Shown here one piece after another: positions 14,420-21,386 of a stretch of 24,373 nucleotides of DNA. This stretch comes from Planctomycetes bacterium UBA2386 (lineage in GTDB: Bacteria; Planctomycetota; UBA1135; UBA2386): the NCBI GenBank assembly GCA_002343845.1, contig DDSQ01000023.1, forward strand, positions 24,118 through 48,490, written 5' to 3'. The notes beneath the pieces are model-generated. The model ran no database searches. It had not been told where the DNA came from and worked only from the letters and a program-made list of their open reading frames with translations. The position numbers and the translations under genes were made by a program. Numbering within the stretch: the first letter of the stretch is position 1; the number at the start of each line of letters is the position of its first letter.

Positions 14420-15070
14420 ATGCGGCCGTGCGACACGAGACGACGCGCTGAACTGCTGGACCGAGCCACGCTCGTCCTCAACCGATCCTGGCGTCCCGTG
14501 CACGTGACGACGGTTCGCCGTGCGTTGTGCATGGTGTTCCGCGACGCGGCGCGCATCGTCTCCCCGGAGACGCTCGAGACATTCACCTTCGTCCAGTGGC
14601 TCGACGTGCCCGTGCCGAACGACGACCTCGCGATTCGTTCGCCGAGCGTGCGCGTCTCGGCGCCCGAAGTCATCGTGCTGGTGCACTACGATCGCGTGCC
14701 GTGCCACGAAGCTCCGTTCACGCGGCGGAACCTGTTCCTGCGCGACGATTTCACGTGCCAGTACTGCGGACGCCGGTGTTCTTCGGACCACCTGAGCGTC
14801 GACCATGTCTTGCCGCGATCACGCGGCGGCAGCACGACGTGGGAGAACTGCGTCTTGGCATGCGTCGGCTGCAACGCGCGCAAGGCCGATCGCACGGTGC
14901 AAGGCCGATCGCACGGTGAAGGAAGCAGGCCTGCGCCTGCTGCGCGTTCCTGTGCGCCCACGATGGACGCCGTACCTCAATCTGCGTCCGAGCCAACGAA
15001 TGGAATCCTGGGCGCGTTTCGCGCCCGAACAGAAGCTCCGCCTCGCGAGCAATCTGTGAGATCGACCTGA
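14420..15070 (+). CDS. HNH endonuclease with frameshifted C-terminus
   Basis: 216 aa as the sequence stands. The N-terminal region LLDRATLVLNRSWRPVHVTT and RRALCMVFRDAARIV match a widespread HNH nuclease family. The nuclease core is complete: CQYC (zinc Cys pair), HLSVDHVLPRSRGG (first His and metal site), WENCVLACVGCNARK (Asn, second Cys pair and the final HNH position). After ARKADRTV a perfect 19-bp tandem duplication (14881-14918) shifts the frame, and the following 49 codons encode an unrelated Pro/Ala/Ser-rich tail ending at 15070. Removing one copy restores VKEAGLRLLRVPVRPRWTPY through to a TGA at 15057-15059, the tail expected for the family. Start ATG 14420 precedes the family's usual N-terminus by about 10 residues. 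The nuclease core lies before the shift, so activity may survive; an assembly error is equally possible. Confidence 0.8.
   Translation: MRPCDTRRRAELLDRATLVLNRSWRPVHVTTVRRALCMVFRDAARIVSPETLETFTFVQWLDVPVPNDDLAIRSPSVRVSAPEVIVLVHYDRVPCHEAPFTRRNLFLRDDFTCQYCGRRCSSDHLSVDHVLPRSRGGSTTWENCVLACVGCNARKADRTVQGRSHGEGSRPAPAARSCAPTMDAVPQSASEPTNGILGAFRARTEAPPREQSVRST
14881..14918 (+). repeat. Perfect 19-bp tandem duplication causing a frameshift
   Basis: CAAGGCCGATCGCACGGTG occurs twice back to back (14881-14899 and 14900-14918). 19 is not a multiple of three, so the HNH nuclease reading frame changes at this point. One copy is enough to encode the conserved CNARKADRTVKEAG sequence. Confidence 0.97.
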
Positions 15071-15081
15071 ACCCAATCGCC

Positions 15082-16440
15082 ATGTTCCGAATCCTGTCGG
15101 CCACGATCGCCTTGCTGCTCGCTTCCGTTCCCGCTGTCGCACAAACGGCGGCACAACTGCAGAAGGAGCTGAAGGCCAAAGAAGCCGCTGCCAAGAAAGA
15201 CCCCGAAGCCCTGTTCGAGGTCGGCAAGTGGGCGGCCGAGAAGTCCTTGGCGAAGGAGTCCAAGCGCCTCCTCGAGGCCGTGCTGAAGATCAAGCCGGAC
15301 CACGCCGGAGCCAACGAAGCGCTCGGCAACGAGCTCGTCGAAGGCAAGTGGCTGCCCGCGAAGGAGGCCGAGGCGCTGCGAAAGAAGGCACAAGCAGCCG
15401 AGTACGCTGCCAAGGGCTTCGTCGAAGTCGGCGGCGTCTGGGTCGAGAAGGAGAAGGTCGATGACGCCAAGCGCGGCGTGTTCCATCACAAGGGCGAGTT
15501 GGTCACCAAGGACGAGATGATCGCCTTCCTCGCCGGCAAGGTTCGGCACCCGGTGACCGGTGAGATCATCGACGCCACGCACGAGGGCAAGGCCAAGGAC
15601 GGCTACTTCCCCGCGGGCGCGAAGTGGGTCGACCAGAAGGAGGCGGACACCTTCCACAGCGACGTGAAGCGCCCGTGGCTGTTGCGCACGCAGACGGCAA
15701 CGATCCTCAGCACGCTCGAGCTGGTGAAGATCCAGGACCTCGGCACGCAGGTCGACATCGCGATCGAGCGCGTGTCGCAGGAGTTCTTCGCCAAGAAGGC
15801 CGCGCTTCCCGCCAAGCGACCGGTGGTGACGGTCGCTGCCTCGACGAACGAATACCGCGAGCTCGGCAAGGCGTTCGGTGACGGCACCGACGCCTGCGGT
15901 GCGTTCCTGATCGTGGATGACAGCAAGATCTCGGTGCCGTTCGTCGGCGACGTGCGCGGCGCCGTCTGCAACAACGAGAAGGACTGGGGCCCGCGCTACG
16001 TGCGACACGCCGGAGCACTCGCCTACGTGAACGCGATCGCCGAGGAGGCTGGCGCCGATCTGCCGCTCTGGATCCTGCACGGCATCGGCAGCTACACGTC
16101 GCGCTTCCAGAACGACGGCGACGCGAGCTGGTTCGGCAAGCAGCACGTGGCGAAGGGCGGCGTGCGCAACCTGAAGACGTTCTTCTCCGCCTTCGCGATC
16201 AGCGGCGACATGGAGTCGAAGGACGTCGACTACAACATCTACCAGGCGGGCCTGCTGATGAAGTTCGCCAAGGAGGGCGGCGACGCCGCGGTCACCGAGG
16301 CCCTCCAGGCAGTGCTCGACCAGCTGACCGGGACCAGCAAGGGCAACCTGGAAAAGGCAGTCGGGAAGCTGCAGGCCCAGTTGATGGGTGCCGAGCAGAA
16401 GGTCGGTGCCTTCCTCCAGACCCTGATCGCCAAGGGCTGA
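15082..16440 (+). CDS. Secreted protein with a degenerate peptidase-MA-like domain
   Basis: 452 aa. Signal peptide MFRILSATIALLLASVPAVAQ; a Lys/Ala/Glu-rich helical segment with one TPR-like repeat (about 60-83, LLEAVLKIKPDHAGANEALG); two short W-containing repeats typical of SHOCT-like or stalk regions (GGVWVEKEKV at 117-126 and GAKWVDQKEA at 179-188); then a domain of about 250 residues. In it YVRHAGALAY (307-316) and DLPLWILHGIGSYTSRF (326-342) occupy the places where peptidase MA proteins have HExxH and WxxEGxA, but the catalytic Glu, second His and third-ligand Glu are gone. I infer a non-catalytic relative, for example a binding or structural protein. Starts 23 nt after the restored HNH stop. 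Family unnamed. Confidence 0.8.
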   Translation: MFRILSATIALLLASVPAVAQTAAQLQKELKAKEAAAKKDPEALFEVGKWAAEKSLAKESKRLLEAVLKIKPDHAGANEALGNELVEGKWLPAKEAEALRKKAQAAEYAAKGFVEVGGVWVEKEKVDDAKRGVFHHKGELVTKDEMIAFLAGKVRHPVTGEIIDATHEGKAKDGYFPAGAKWVDQKEADTFHSDVKRPWLLRTQTATILSTLELVKIQDLGTQVDIAIERVSQEFFAKKAALPAKRPVVTVAASTNEYRELGKAFGDGTDACGAFLIVDDSKISVPFVGDVRGAVCNNEKDWGPRYVRHAGALAYVNAIAEEAGADLPLWILHGIGSYTSRFQNDGDASWFGKQHVAKGGVRNLKTFFSAFAISGDMESKDVDYNIYQAGLLMKFAKEGGDAAVTEALQAVLDQLTGTSKGNLEKAVGKLQAQLMGAEQKVGAFLQTLIAKG

Positions 16441-16461
16441 TCCGCGCGCCGGGCCCACGTC

Positions 16462-16476
16462 CGAGGCTCAGCCTCG
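16462..16476 (+). repeat. Short perfect inverted repeat after the gluzincin-like gene
   Basis: CGAGGCTCAGCCTCG is a perfect inverted repeat with a single central base, 21 nt after the stop at 16440. As RNA it would make a hairpin of about 5-6 bp. No T-run follows. Confidence 0.35.
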
Positions 16477-16489
16477 CCCTGGACGCCTG

Positions 16490-16516
16490 GTTCGGGTAGG
16501 AATCCCCGCCCCGAAC
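16490..16516 (+). terminator. Hairpin, possible factor-independent-like terminator
   Basis: GTTCGGG pairs with CCCGAAC across a 13-nt loop that itself contains GG and CCCC able to pair. It is 50 nt downstream of the stop at 16440 and lacks a T tract. It may end the upstream transcript or protect its 3' end. Confidence 0.35.
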
Positions 16517-16645
16517 TCGACACCCGGCGCATCGCTGCTCGTGACGTGCCTGCGACAGTCGCGGGACAGCCGAAGTCCACTACTGCGGCTGCCAACCGCG
16601 GCGCCGACGGTGACGCGTCTCTCTTCCGCCAAACCTGACCAACCC

Positions 16646-18517
16646 ATGAAGCCGTTCTCCCTGGCCCTGATTGCCATCACTTCGCTCCTGGCGCCGATCG
16701 CCGCCCAGGGCTCCATCGTGGCCTACCTGCCCAAGGACACCGTGGTGGCGATCGCGATGCCCGACCTGCGGACCTCGATGAACGAGTTCCTGCAGATGCC
16801 ACTCGCGAAGATGTGGGCCGAGAAGGAGGTCCAGGCCTTCGTCGGGGACCTCAAGGAGATGGTGGAGAAGCAGATCCAGGACGGGATCGGGCAACTGAAG
16901 GAGATGCACGCCCAGGGCGCCTTCCCGGTCAACCCGGACGAGATCATGAAGCTGCGCGTGCAGGGCTGCACGATGGCCGTGACCAGCATGAAGCTGAGCC
17001 CCGGCGGGCGGCGGCCACGCATCGACATCGGGCTCGTCATGCACCTCGACTTCGGCGACTCGGCGCCCACCTGGAACAGCCTGATCCGGATGGGCCTCGG
17101 CATGATGGAAGCAGAGGTCGGGGCGATGATGACGAAGGCCGAGAGCAAGATCGGCGACGTGGAGTTGATGACGTTCTCGCCTCCTGCCAACGAGGAGACG
17201 TCGATGAGTCTCAACATCGCGTTGGTGCCGAACGGCATCGTCATCGGCAGCCTCACCGACGAGGTCCGTGAACTCGTCGCCGCGATGAACGGCAAGACGC
17301 CGATGCTCGGCGCCGCCAGCCACTATCAAGCGACTGCCAAGCAGCTCGCCGTCGACGGCACCGAGGTGGAGATGTTCGTCCGCCCGGACCCGGTCATGGA
17401 GTTCGTGATCGGCGCGCTGCGCGCGGCCGACGAGATGGGCGACCTCCATGGCGTCGACGTCGAAGGCATCGCCCGGTCGATGAAGGCACTCGGCCTGCGT
17501 GATCTCGGCTCGATGGGCATGACGTCCAACTACGTCGACGGCAAGTGCGTGTCGCGCATGGTCGAGTCCTCGGGCGCCGCCACCAGCACGACCAGCGCCG
17601 CCAAGGCGATCGACATGTCGTTCCTCAAGTGGGTGCCGAAGGACGCGGTCTCGTTCAGCGCCGGCACGATGAACGTGATGAGCTTCTACGAGACGCTGGT
17701 GCGAGGTCTCGAGGCCTACGACCCCGAGTTCGCCAAGCAGATGATGGGCCAGCTCGCGAAGATGGAGACGCAACTCGGCTTCACGGTGCGCGACGACTTC
17801 TTCGGCGCGATGGGCGACCACTTCATCAGCTGGTCGATGCCGATGGGCACGATCGCATCCCCGCCCGAAATGGCCTTCCTGGTCAAGGTCACCGACGAGG
17901 CGAAGCTCGTGAAGGTGCTGAAGAACCTCGCCAAGCTGACCAACGGCGTCGTCGAGATCGAGGAAGGCGAGAAGCGCGGCGTGATGGCCTACGAGGTGCG
18001 CGTGAACCTGGACGGCCTCGAGGGCATGGGCGGGATCAACCCGCTCGAGATGTTCCAGCCGACCTTCGCGTTCAAGAACGGCTACATGGTCGCCGGCTTC
18101 TCCGCCAGCGACGTCAAGCGCGTGTTCCAGCGCATGGATCGAGAAGACGATCCGAAGGGCGACATCCGCGGCAACAAGGAGTTCGCCGCGATCGCGTCGT
18201 CGCTGCCGGCCGGCGTCACGAGCGTCTCGTTCACCGACTGGAAGTCGAACTTCGAGAGCCTGTATCAGGTGGCGACTGGACTGCTCGCGTTCGTGCCGAT
18301 GGGCGACGAGGTGCCGATCGACATGTCGCTGCTTCCCGATGCCGCGACGTTGACCAAGCACCTGTTCGCATCGGTGAGCTGGTCGAGGCCCGTCGCGGGC
18401 GGATCGGAAACCGTGACGACGAGCCCGTTCGGGCCGGAGGTCGGGATCGTGGCCGTCGCCGCGCTCGGCGCCGCCGTCGGCGTCGTCGTCCCGCGCGTCG
18501 CGAGGCGCGGTTTCTAG
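16646..18517 (+). CDS. Large exported DUF3352-like protein
   Basis: 623 aa. Start ATG 16646 yields a clear signal peptide (MKPFSLALIAITSLLAPIAA-QG); the frame is open 35 codons upstream, without a signal. The mature protein begins with SIVAYLPKDTVVAIAMPDLR, the layout seen in exported bacterial proteins that compare a per-molecule value along a repeated beta-alpha fold (DUF3352 and related). The same module recurs at about 356-380 (FLKWVPKDAVSFSAGTMNVM), so the protein is probably a tandem duplicate of one domain. Methionine content is high, with GLGMMEAEVGAMM and MGMTSNY. The last 30 residues contain a hydrophobic stretch (GIVAVAALGAAVGVVVP) followed by ARR, a possible C-terminal anchor. No enzymatic motif. 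A 205-nt gap separates it from the preceding gene. Function unknown. Confidence 0.8.
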   Translation: MKPFSLALIAITSLLAPIAAQGSIVAYLPKDTVVAIAMPDLRTSMNEFLQMPLAKMWAEKEVQAFVGDLKEMVEKQIQDGIGQLKEMHAQGAFPVNPDEIMKLRVQGCTMAVTSMKLSPGGRRPRIDIGLVMHLDFGDSAPTWNSLIRMGLGMMEAEVGAMMTKAESKIGDVELMTFSPPANEETSMSLNIALVPNGIVIGSLTDEVRELVAAMNGKTPMLGAASHYQATAKQLAVDGTEVEMFVRPDPVMEFVIGALRAADEMGDLHGVDVEGIARSMKALGLRDLGSMGMTSNYVDGKCVSRMVESSGAATSTTSAAKAIDMSFLKWVPKDAVSFSAGTMNVMSFYETLVRGLEAYDPEFAKQMMGQLAKMETQLGFTVRDDFFGAMGDHFISWSMPMGTIASPPEMAFLVKVTDEAKLVKVLKNLAKLTNGVVEIEEGEKRGVMAYEVRVNLDGLEGMGGINPLEMFQPTFAFKNGYMVAGFSASDVKRVFQRMDREDDPKGDIRGNKEFAAIASSLPAGVTSVSFTDWKSNFESLYQVATGLLAFVPMGDEVPIDMSLLPDAATLTKHLFASVSWSRPVAGGSETVTTSPFGPEVGIVAVAALGAAVGVVVPRVARRGF

Positions 18518-18538
18518 GCGGCTTCGCGCGTCGCCGCG

Positions 18539-19717
18539 TCAGCGCCGAGGAACACCCGGCGCGAGGTAGTCGCCGCTGACGCGGTCCGCCAGCAGCAACC
18601 CGGCGGGCGTGAGGGAGAGCACGTCGCCGTCGACATCGATCCAGCCAGCGCGGCGATGCGCGGCGATGTCCTCGGCGAACCAGACCTGCGCCGCGACTCC
18701 GGTTCGCGCAGCGACGACGCCGAGATCGACGCCATCGGCTCGGCGCAGGCCGAGCCAGATCGCCTCGGCCGCCCGCTGCCGTGGTCGCAGCGTCTCCGCC
18801 GATCCGGCGCACGGCAGCCCCGCGAGCGCGGCCTTCGCCCAGGCTTCGACGGGTTTGAGGTTCGTCCAACGCTGTCCGGCGCGATGGCTCGAGGCGCCAG
18901 GCCCGACGCCGACGTAGTCGCCCTGCAGCCAGTAGTGGTCGTTGTGACGGCACGGCCCGCCACGCCCGGCGAAGTTGCTGATCTCGTAGGCGACGAACCC
19001 AGCGGCGGCGAGTCGCTCGCGCGTGTGCACGAACATCGCGCGGTCGGCCTCTTCGTCGTTCGTCACGACGCGACCATGCTCGAGGTCGTGGTGCAAACGG
19101 GTTCCCGGCTCGAAGGTCAGGTTGTAACAGGACAGGTGATCCGGCTGCAGCGCGAGCGCTCGCTCGAGGTCCGCTTGCCACTGCGCGAGCGTCTCGCCGG
19201 GAATGCCGAACATCAGATCGACGCTGACGTTCGCAGCGCCCGCGGCCCGCAGTTCTGCGAACGCCGCCTCGGCGCGCTCCGCCGAGTGGGCGCGATCGAG
19301 GAACCGGAGCCGCGCCGGGTCGAACGTCTGCACGCCCATGCTGAAGCGATTCACGCCGGCAGCGCGCGCGATCTCGGCCTTCTCGCGCGTCATGCTCTCG
19401 GGGTTCGCCTCGACGGTGACCTCGGCGCACTCGCGCAGCGGCACCACTTCGGCGATCGCCGCGAACAAGCGCGCGAACCGCACCGGATCGAGCAGGCTCG
19501 GCGTGCCGCCGCCGACGAACACCGACACCGGCGTGCCATGGCGCCACTCGCGCCGCAGTTCCGCCGTCAACGCGTCGAGGAACACGTCGTGCACGGCTCG
19601 ATCGTCGACCACGTACGAGTTGAAGTCGCAGTAGCCGCACTTCACGACGCAGAACGGCACGTGCACGTAGAGCGACGTGCCGGCTCCGCTCGCGGCACGC
19701 GCGTCGTTCGCAGTCAC
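18539..19717 (-). CDS. hemW: Radical SAM heme chaperone HemW (coproporphyrinogen III oxidase-like)
   Basis: 392 aa. The radical-SAM cluster motif CVVKCGYC is at residues 23-30 (Cys23, 27, 30) in the HemW context VPFCxxKCxYCDFNSY. Other family marks: FVGGGTPSLL (SAM-binding), VTVEANPE, RFSMGVQTF, SVDLMFGIPGE, and the HemW C-terminal signature SNFAGRGGPCRHNDHYW. Length is normal (about 380 aa). The start is GTG 19717; the frame continues far upstream through the sigma-factor gene in another register and has no family match there. HemW binds heme and is thought to deliver it to membrane cytochromes. The sigma factor gene ends 32 nt upstream; the convergent DUF3352-like gene ends 21 nt beyond its stop. 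Confidence 0.95.
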   Translation of the reverse strand: MTANDARAASGAGTSLYVHVPFCVVKCGYCDFNSYVVDDRAVHDVFLDALTAELRREWRHGTPVSVFVGGGTPSLLDPVRFARLFAAIAEVVPLRECAEVTVEANPESMTREKAEIARAAGVNRFSMGVQTFDPARLRFLDRAHSAERAEAAFAELRAAGAANVSVDLMFGIPGETLAQWQADLERALALQPDHLSCYNLTFEPGTRLHHDLEHGRVVTNDEEADRAMFVHTRERLAAAGFVAYEISNFAGRGGPCRHNDHYWLQGDYVGVGPGASSHRAGQRWTNLKPVEAWAKAALAGLPCAGSAETLRPRQRAAEAIWLGLRRADGVDLGVVAARTGVAAQVWFAEDIAAHRRAGWIDVDGDVLSLTPAGLLLADRVSGDYLAPGVPRR

Positions 19718-19749
19718 CGGCGCAACGCTACGTCGCGCCGCGCCCGTCG

Positions 19750-20607
19750 TCACGCATCGGCCGCAGCGCGTCGCCGACGCCCGGACGCCGGCGCCTCGTC
19801 GAACTCGCGACCCATGATCTCGCCGAGCCGCGCCAGGGCGCGTTGCTCCATCTGCCGAACGCGTTCGCGCGTCAGGCCGAAGCGCTTGCCGATCGCCTTC
19901 AGCGTCATCGGCTCTTCGGTGCCGATGCCGAACCGCATCTTGAGGATGCGGGCGTCGCGCGTGTCGAGGCCCTCGAGCAGTTCCCGGAGTCGCGCGATCT
20001 CCATCGCCGACAGCGCCTGCTCTTCGGGCGAAGCCTGCCGCGTGTCGGCGACCGTTTCCGCGAACACGCCCGTCGCGTCGTCGCTGGTGGAGACGGTGCC
20101 CTGCGAGTTCGCGAGCACGGTCTCGCGCACCAGGTTCCAGTTGTGCTCGGGCAGGTCGAGTTGCTCGGCGATCTCGGCGGTCGTCGCCTGCCGGCCGAGG
20201 TGGTAGCGCAGCTCCATCGACGTCGCCTTCCAACGCGACACGATCTCGGACATGTAGCTCGGCACACGCACCGACCGCACGGTGTTGACCAGCGCTCGGC
20301 GGATGCCCTGCTTGATCCACCACGTCGCGTAGGTCGAGAAGCGGCAGCCGGCCTTCGGGTCGAACTTCTCGACCGCGCGCATCAGGCCGATGTTGCCCTC
20401 CTCGATCAGGTCCATGAACTGCATGCCGCGGTTCACGTACTTCTTCGCGATCGACACCACGAGCCGCAGGTTGGCGCGGATCATGTGTTCGCGCGCCGAC
20501 AGGTCGCCGCGCTGCACGCGCTTGCCAAGCTCGATCTCCTGCTGCGGAGTGAGCAGCGGCACTTCGTTGATGTCGGCCAGATACGTGTCCAGCCCGTGGT
20601 CTCGCAT
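19750..20607 (-). CDS. Sigma-70 family RNA polymerase sigma factor (RpoD/SigA type, no region 1.1)
   Basis: 285 aa with region 1.2 ([20 protein letters not shown], residues 7-26), region 2.1-2.3 ([20 protein letters not shown], 47-66), region 2.4 [16 protein letters not shown] (91-106) with the Gln/Thr pair that reads the -10 element, region 3.0-3.2 (112-200) and region 4.2 [20 protein letters not shown] (235-254). It lacks the acidic region 1.1 of primary factors and ends in an Arg/Ala tail. Size and motifs place it with SigA-like or group-2 sigma factors; whether it is the primary factor cannot be told. ATG 20607 has GGAG at 20617-20614, 6 nt away. It lies 114 nt after DUF5989 and 32 nt before hemW. 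Confidence 0.95.
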   Translation of the reverse strand: MRDHGLDTYLADINEVPLLTPQQEIELGKRVQRGDLSAREHMIRANLRLVVSIAKKYVNRGMQFMDLIEEGNIGLMRAVEKFDPKAGCRFSTYATWWIKQGIRRALVNTVRSVRVPSYMSEIVSRWKATSMELRYHLGRQATTAEIAEQLDLPEHNWNLVRETVLANSQGTVSTSDDATGVFAETVADTRQASPEEQALSAMEIARLRELLEGLDTRDARILKMRFGIGTEEPMTLKAIGKRFGLTRERVRQMEQRALARLGEIMGREFDEAPASGRRRRAAADA

Positions 20608-20637
20608 GGCGGTCTCCGTCGTGTGGTGACCGCGCCG

Positions 20638-20656
20638 CTATCGACGTTCTCGACAG
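20638..20656 (-). promoter_or_regulatory. Hairpin in the leader of the sigma-factor gene
   Basis: CTGTCGA-GAACG-TCGATAG on the minus strand pairs over 7 positions (one G-U) in the 114-nt gap before the sigma gene, about 31 nt before its ATG. It may be the 3' end of the upstream transcript or a leader element; no T-run is present. Confidence 0.25.
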
Positions 20657-20721
20657 CGGCCTTCGCCCGCGCCCGCGCGGACGGCTCGATTCGGGACGCG
20701 CGGCGTCGCGCGCTTCGGCGA

Positions 20722-20931
20722 TCAGACGAACGAGTAGAGGAACGGCGCGGCGCCGGTGGCACCCAGGATCAGGAGCACGCCCAGCAGCAAGAACACGACG
20801 AGGATCGGCGTCAGCCACCACATCTTGTTCTCCTTCATGAACGCGACGAACTCGGACACGAGGCCTCGCTCCGCCTGGCTGGACGCCTGCAGGAACTCGT
20901 TCTCACGGTCGTTGGGCTTCGGTTCGCTCAT
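20722..20931 (-). CDS. DUF5989 family small membrane protein
   Basis: 69 aa. An acidic N-terminus, then SEFVAFMKENKMWWLTPILV (residues 26-45), the typical entry to a single membrane helix (about 41-58, ILVVFLLLGVLLILG), and the C-terminal tail ATGAAPFLYSFV. KENKxWWL, GxxLIL and AAPFxYxxF are marks of the DUF5989 family. Function unknown. It starts 7 nt after the SxtJ-like gene stop, and this small protein is regularly found beside SxtJ and carbamoyltransferase genes, so the three probably form one functional unit. Confidence 0.9.
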   Translation of the reverse strand: MSEPKPNDRENEFLQASSQAERGLVSEFVAFMKENKMWWLTPILVVFLLLGVLLILGATGAAPFLYSFV

Positions 20932-20938
20932 GATGACC

Positions 20939-21382
20939 TCAGTATAGCTTGAAGTAGCTCGCCGGGTCGCGAGGCGCCGTCCGCACGTGCCAGTAGCTGG
21001 CCTGCTGCTTGTCGATGCGCTTGCCGAGCACGTCGCGTCCCATGAGCCGGAACACCAGTCCGATCGGCGTGATGACGAGGTAGTAGATCACCGCCATCAG
21101 CACGTGCGAGATCACGAACCCGATCGGGAACGCGACGAGCGTCAGGGCGATGTAGAGCCACAGCGTCAGCAGCCGGAAGCCGGCCAAGAACCCCGCCAGC
21201 TGCACCACCCCGACGCCGGCGAGCCAGAGCACCGCTGTATGGCCCCAGTGCCAGTTCCATGGCGCGAACCAACGCGCCTCACCGCGCGTGAAGAACGCCG
21301 CGGCCAGGGGCAGCGCGATCGCGGCGATCTTCGCGAACTGGCCCAGAATGCGGGGCGACGGCTTGAGATCGAGCTTGATCAT
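20939..21382 (-). CDS. SxtJ family membrane protein
   Basis: 147 aa with three or four membrane segments: about residues 15-32, 47-66, 71-90 and 92-112 (GFVISHVLMAVIYYLVITPI). The cytoplasmic end contains PIGLVFRLMGRDVLGKRIDK followed by ASYWHVRTAPRDPASYFKLY, a tail strongly conserved in the SxtJ family, named from the saxitoxin cluster. Biochemical role unknown. It begins 4 nt after the carbamoyltransferase stop and is followed 7 nt later by DUF5989, so the order carbamoyltransferase-SxtJ-DUF5989 is intact. Confidence 0.92.
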   Translation of the reverse strand: MIKLDLKPSPRILGQFAKIAAIALPLAAAFFTRGEARWFAPWNWHWGHTAVLWLAGVGVVQLAGFLAGFRLLTLWLYIALTLVAFPIGFVISHVLMAVIYYLVITPIGLVFRLMGRDVLGKRIDKQQASYWHVRTAPRDPASYFKLY

Positions 21383-21386
21383 GGCG

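Noticed and set aside
14746..14760. Second parS (TTTCACGTGCC in the HNH gene)
   Set aside because: Only the left half and the CACGTG core fit; the right arm lacks AAC.
16580..18361. A 593-codon minus-strand open frame antisense to the DUF3352-like gene
   Set aside because: His/Arg/Asp/Leu-rich shadow without any domain; the plus strand has the signal peptide and normal composition.
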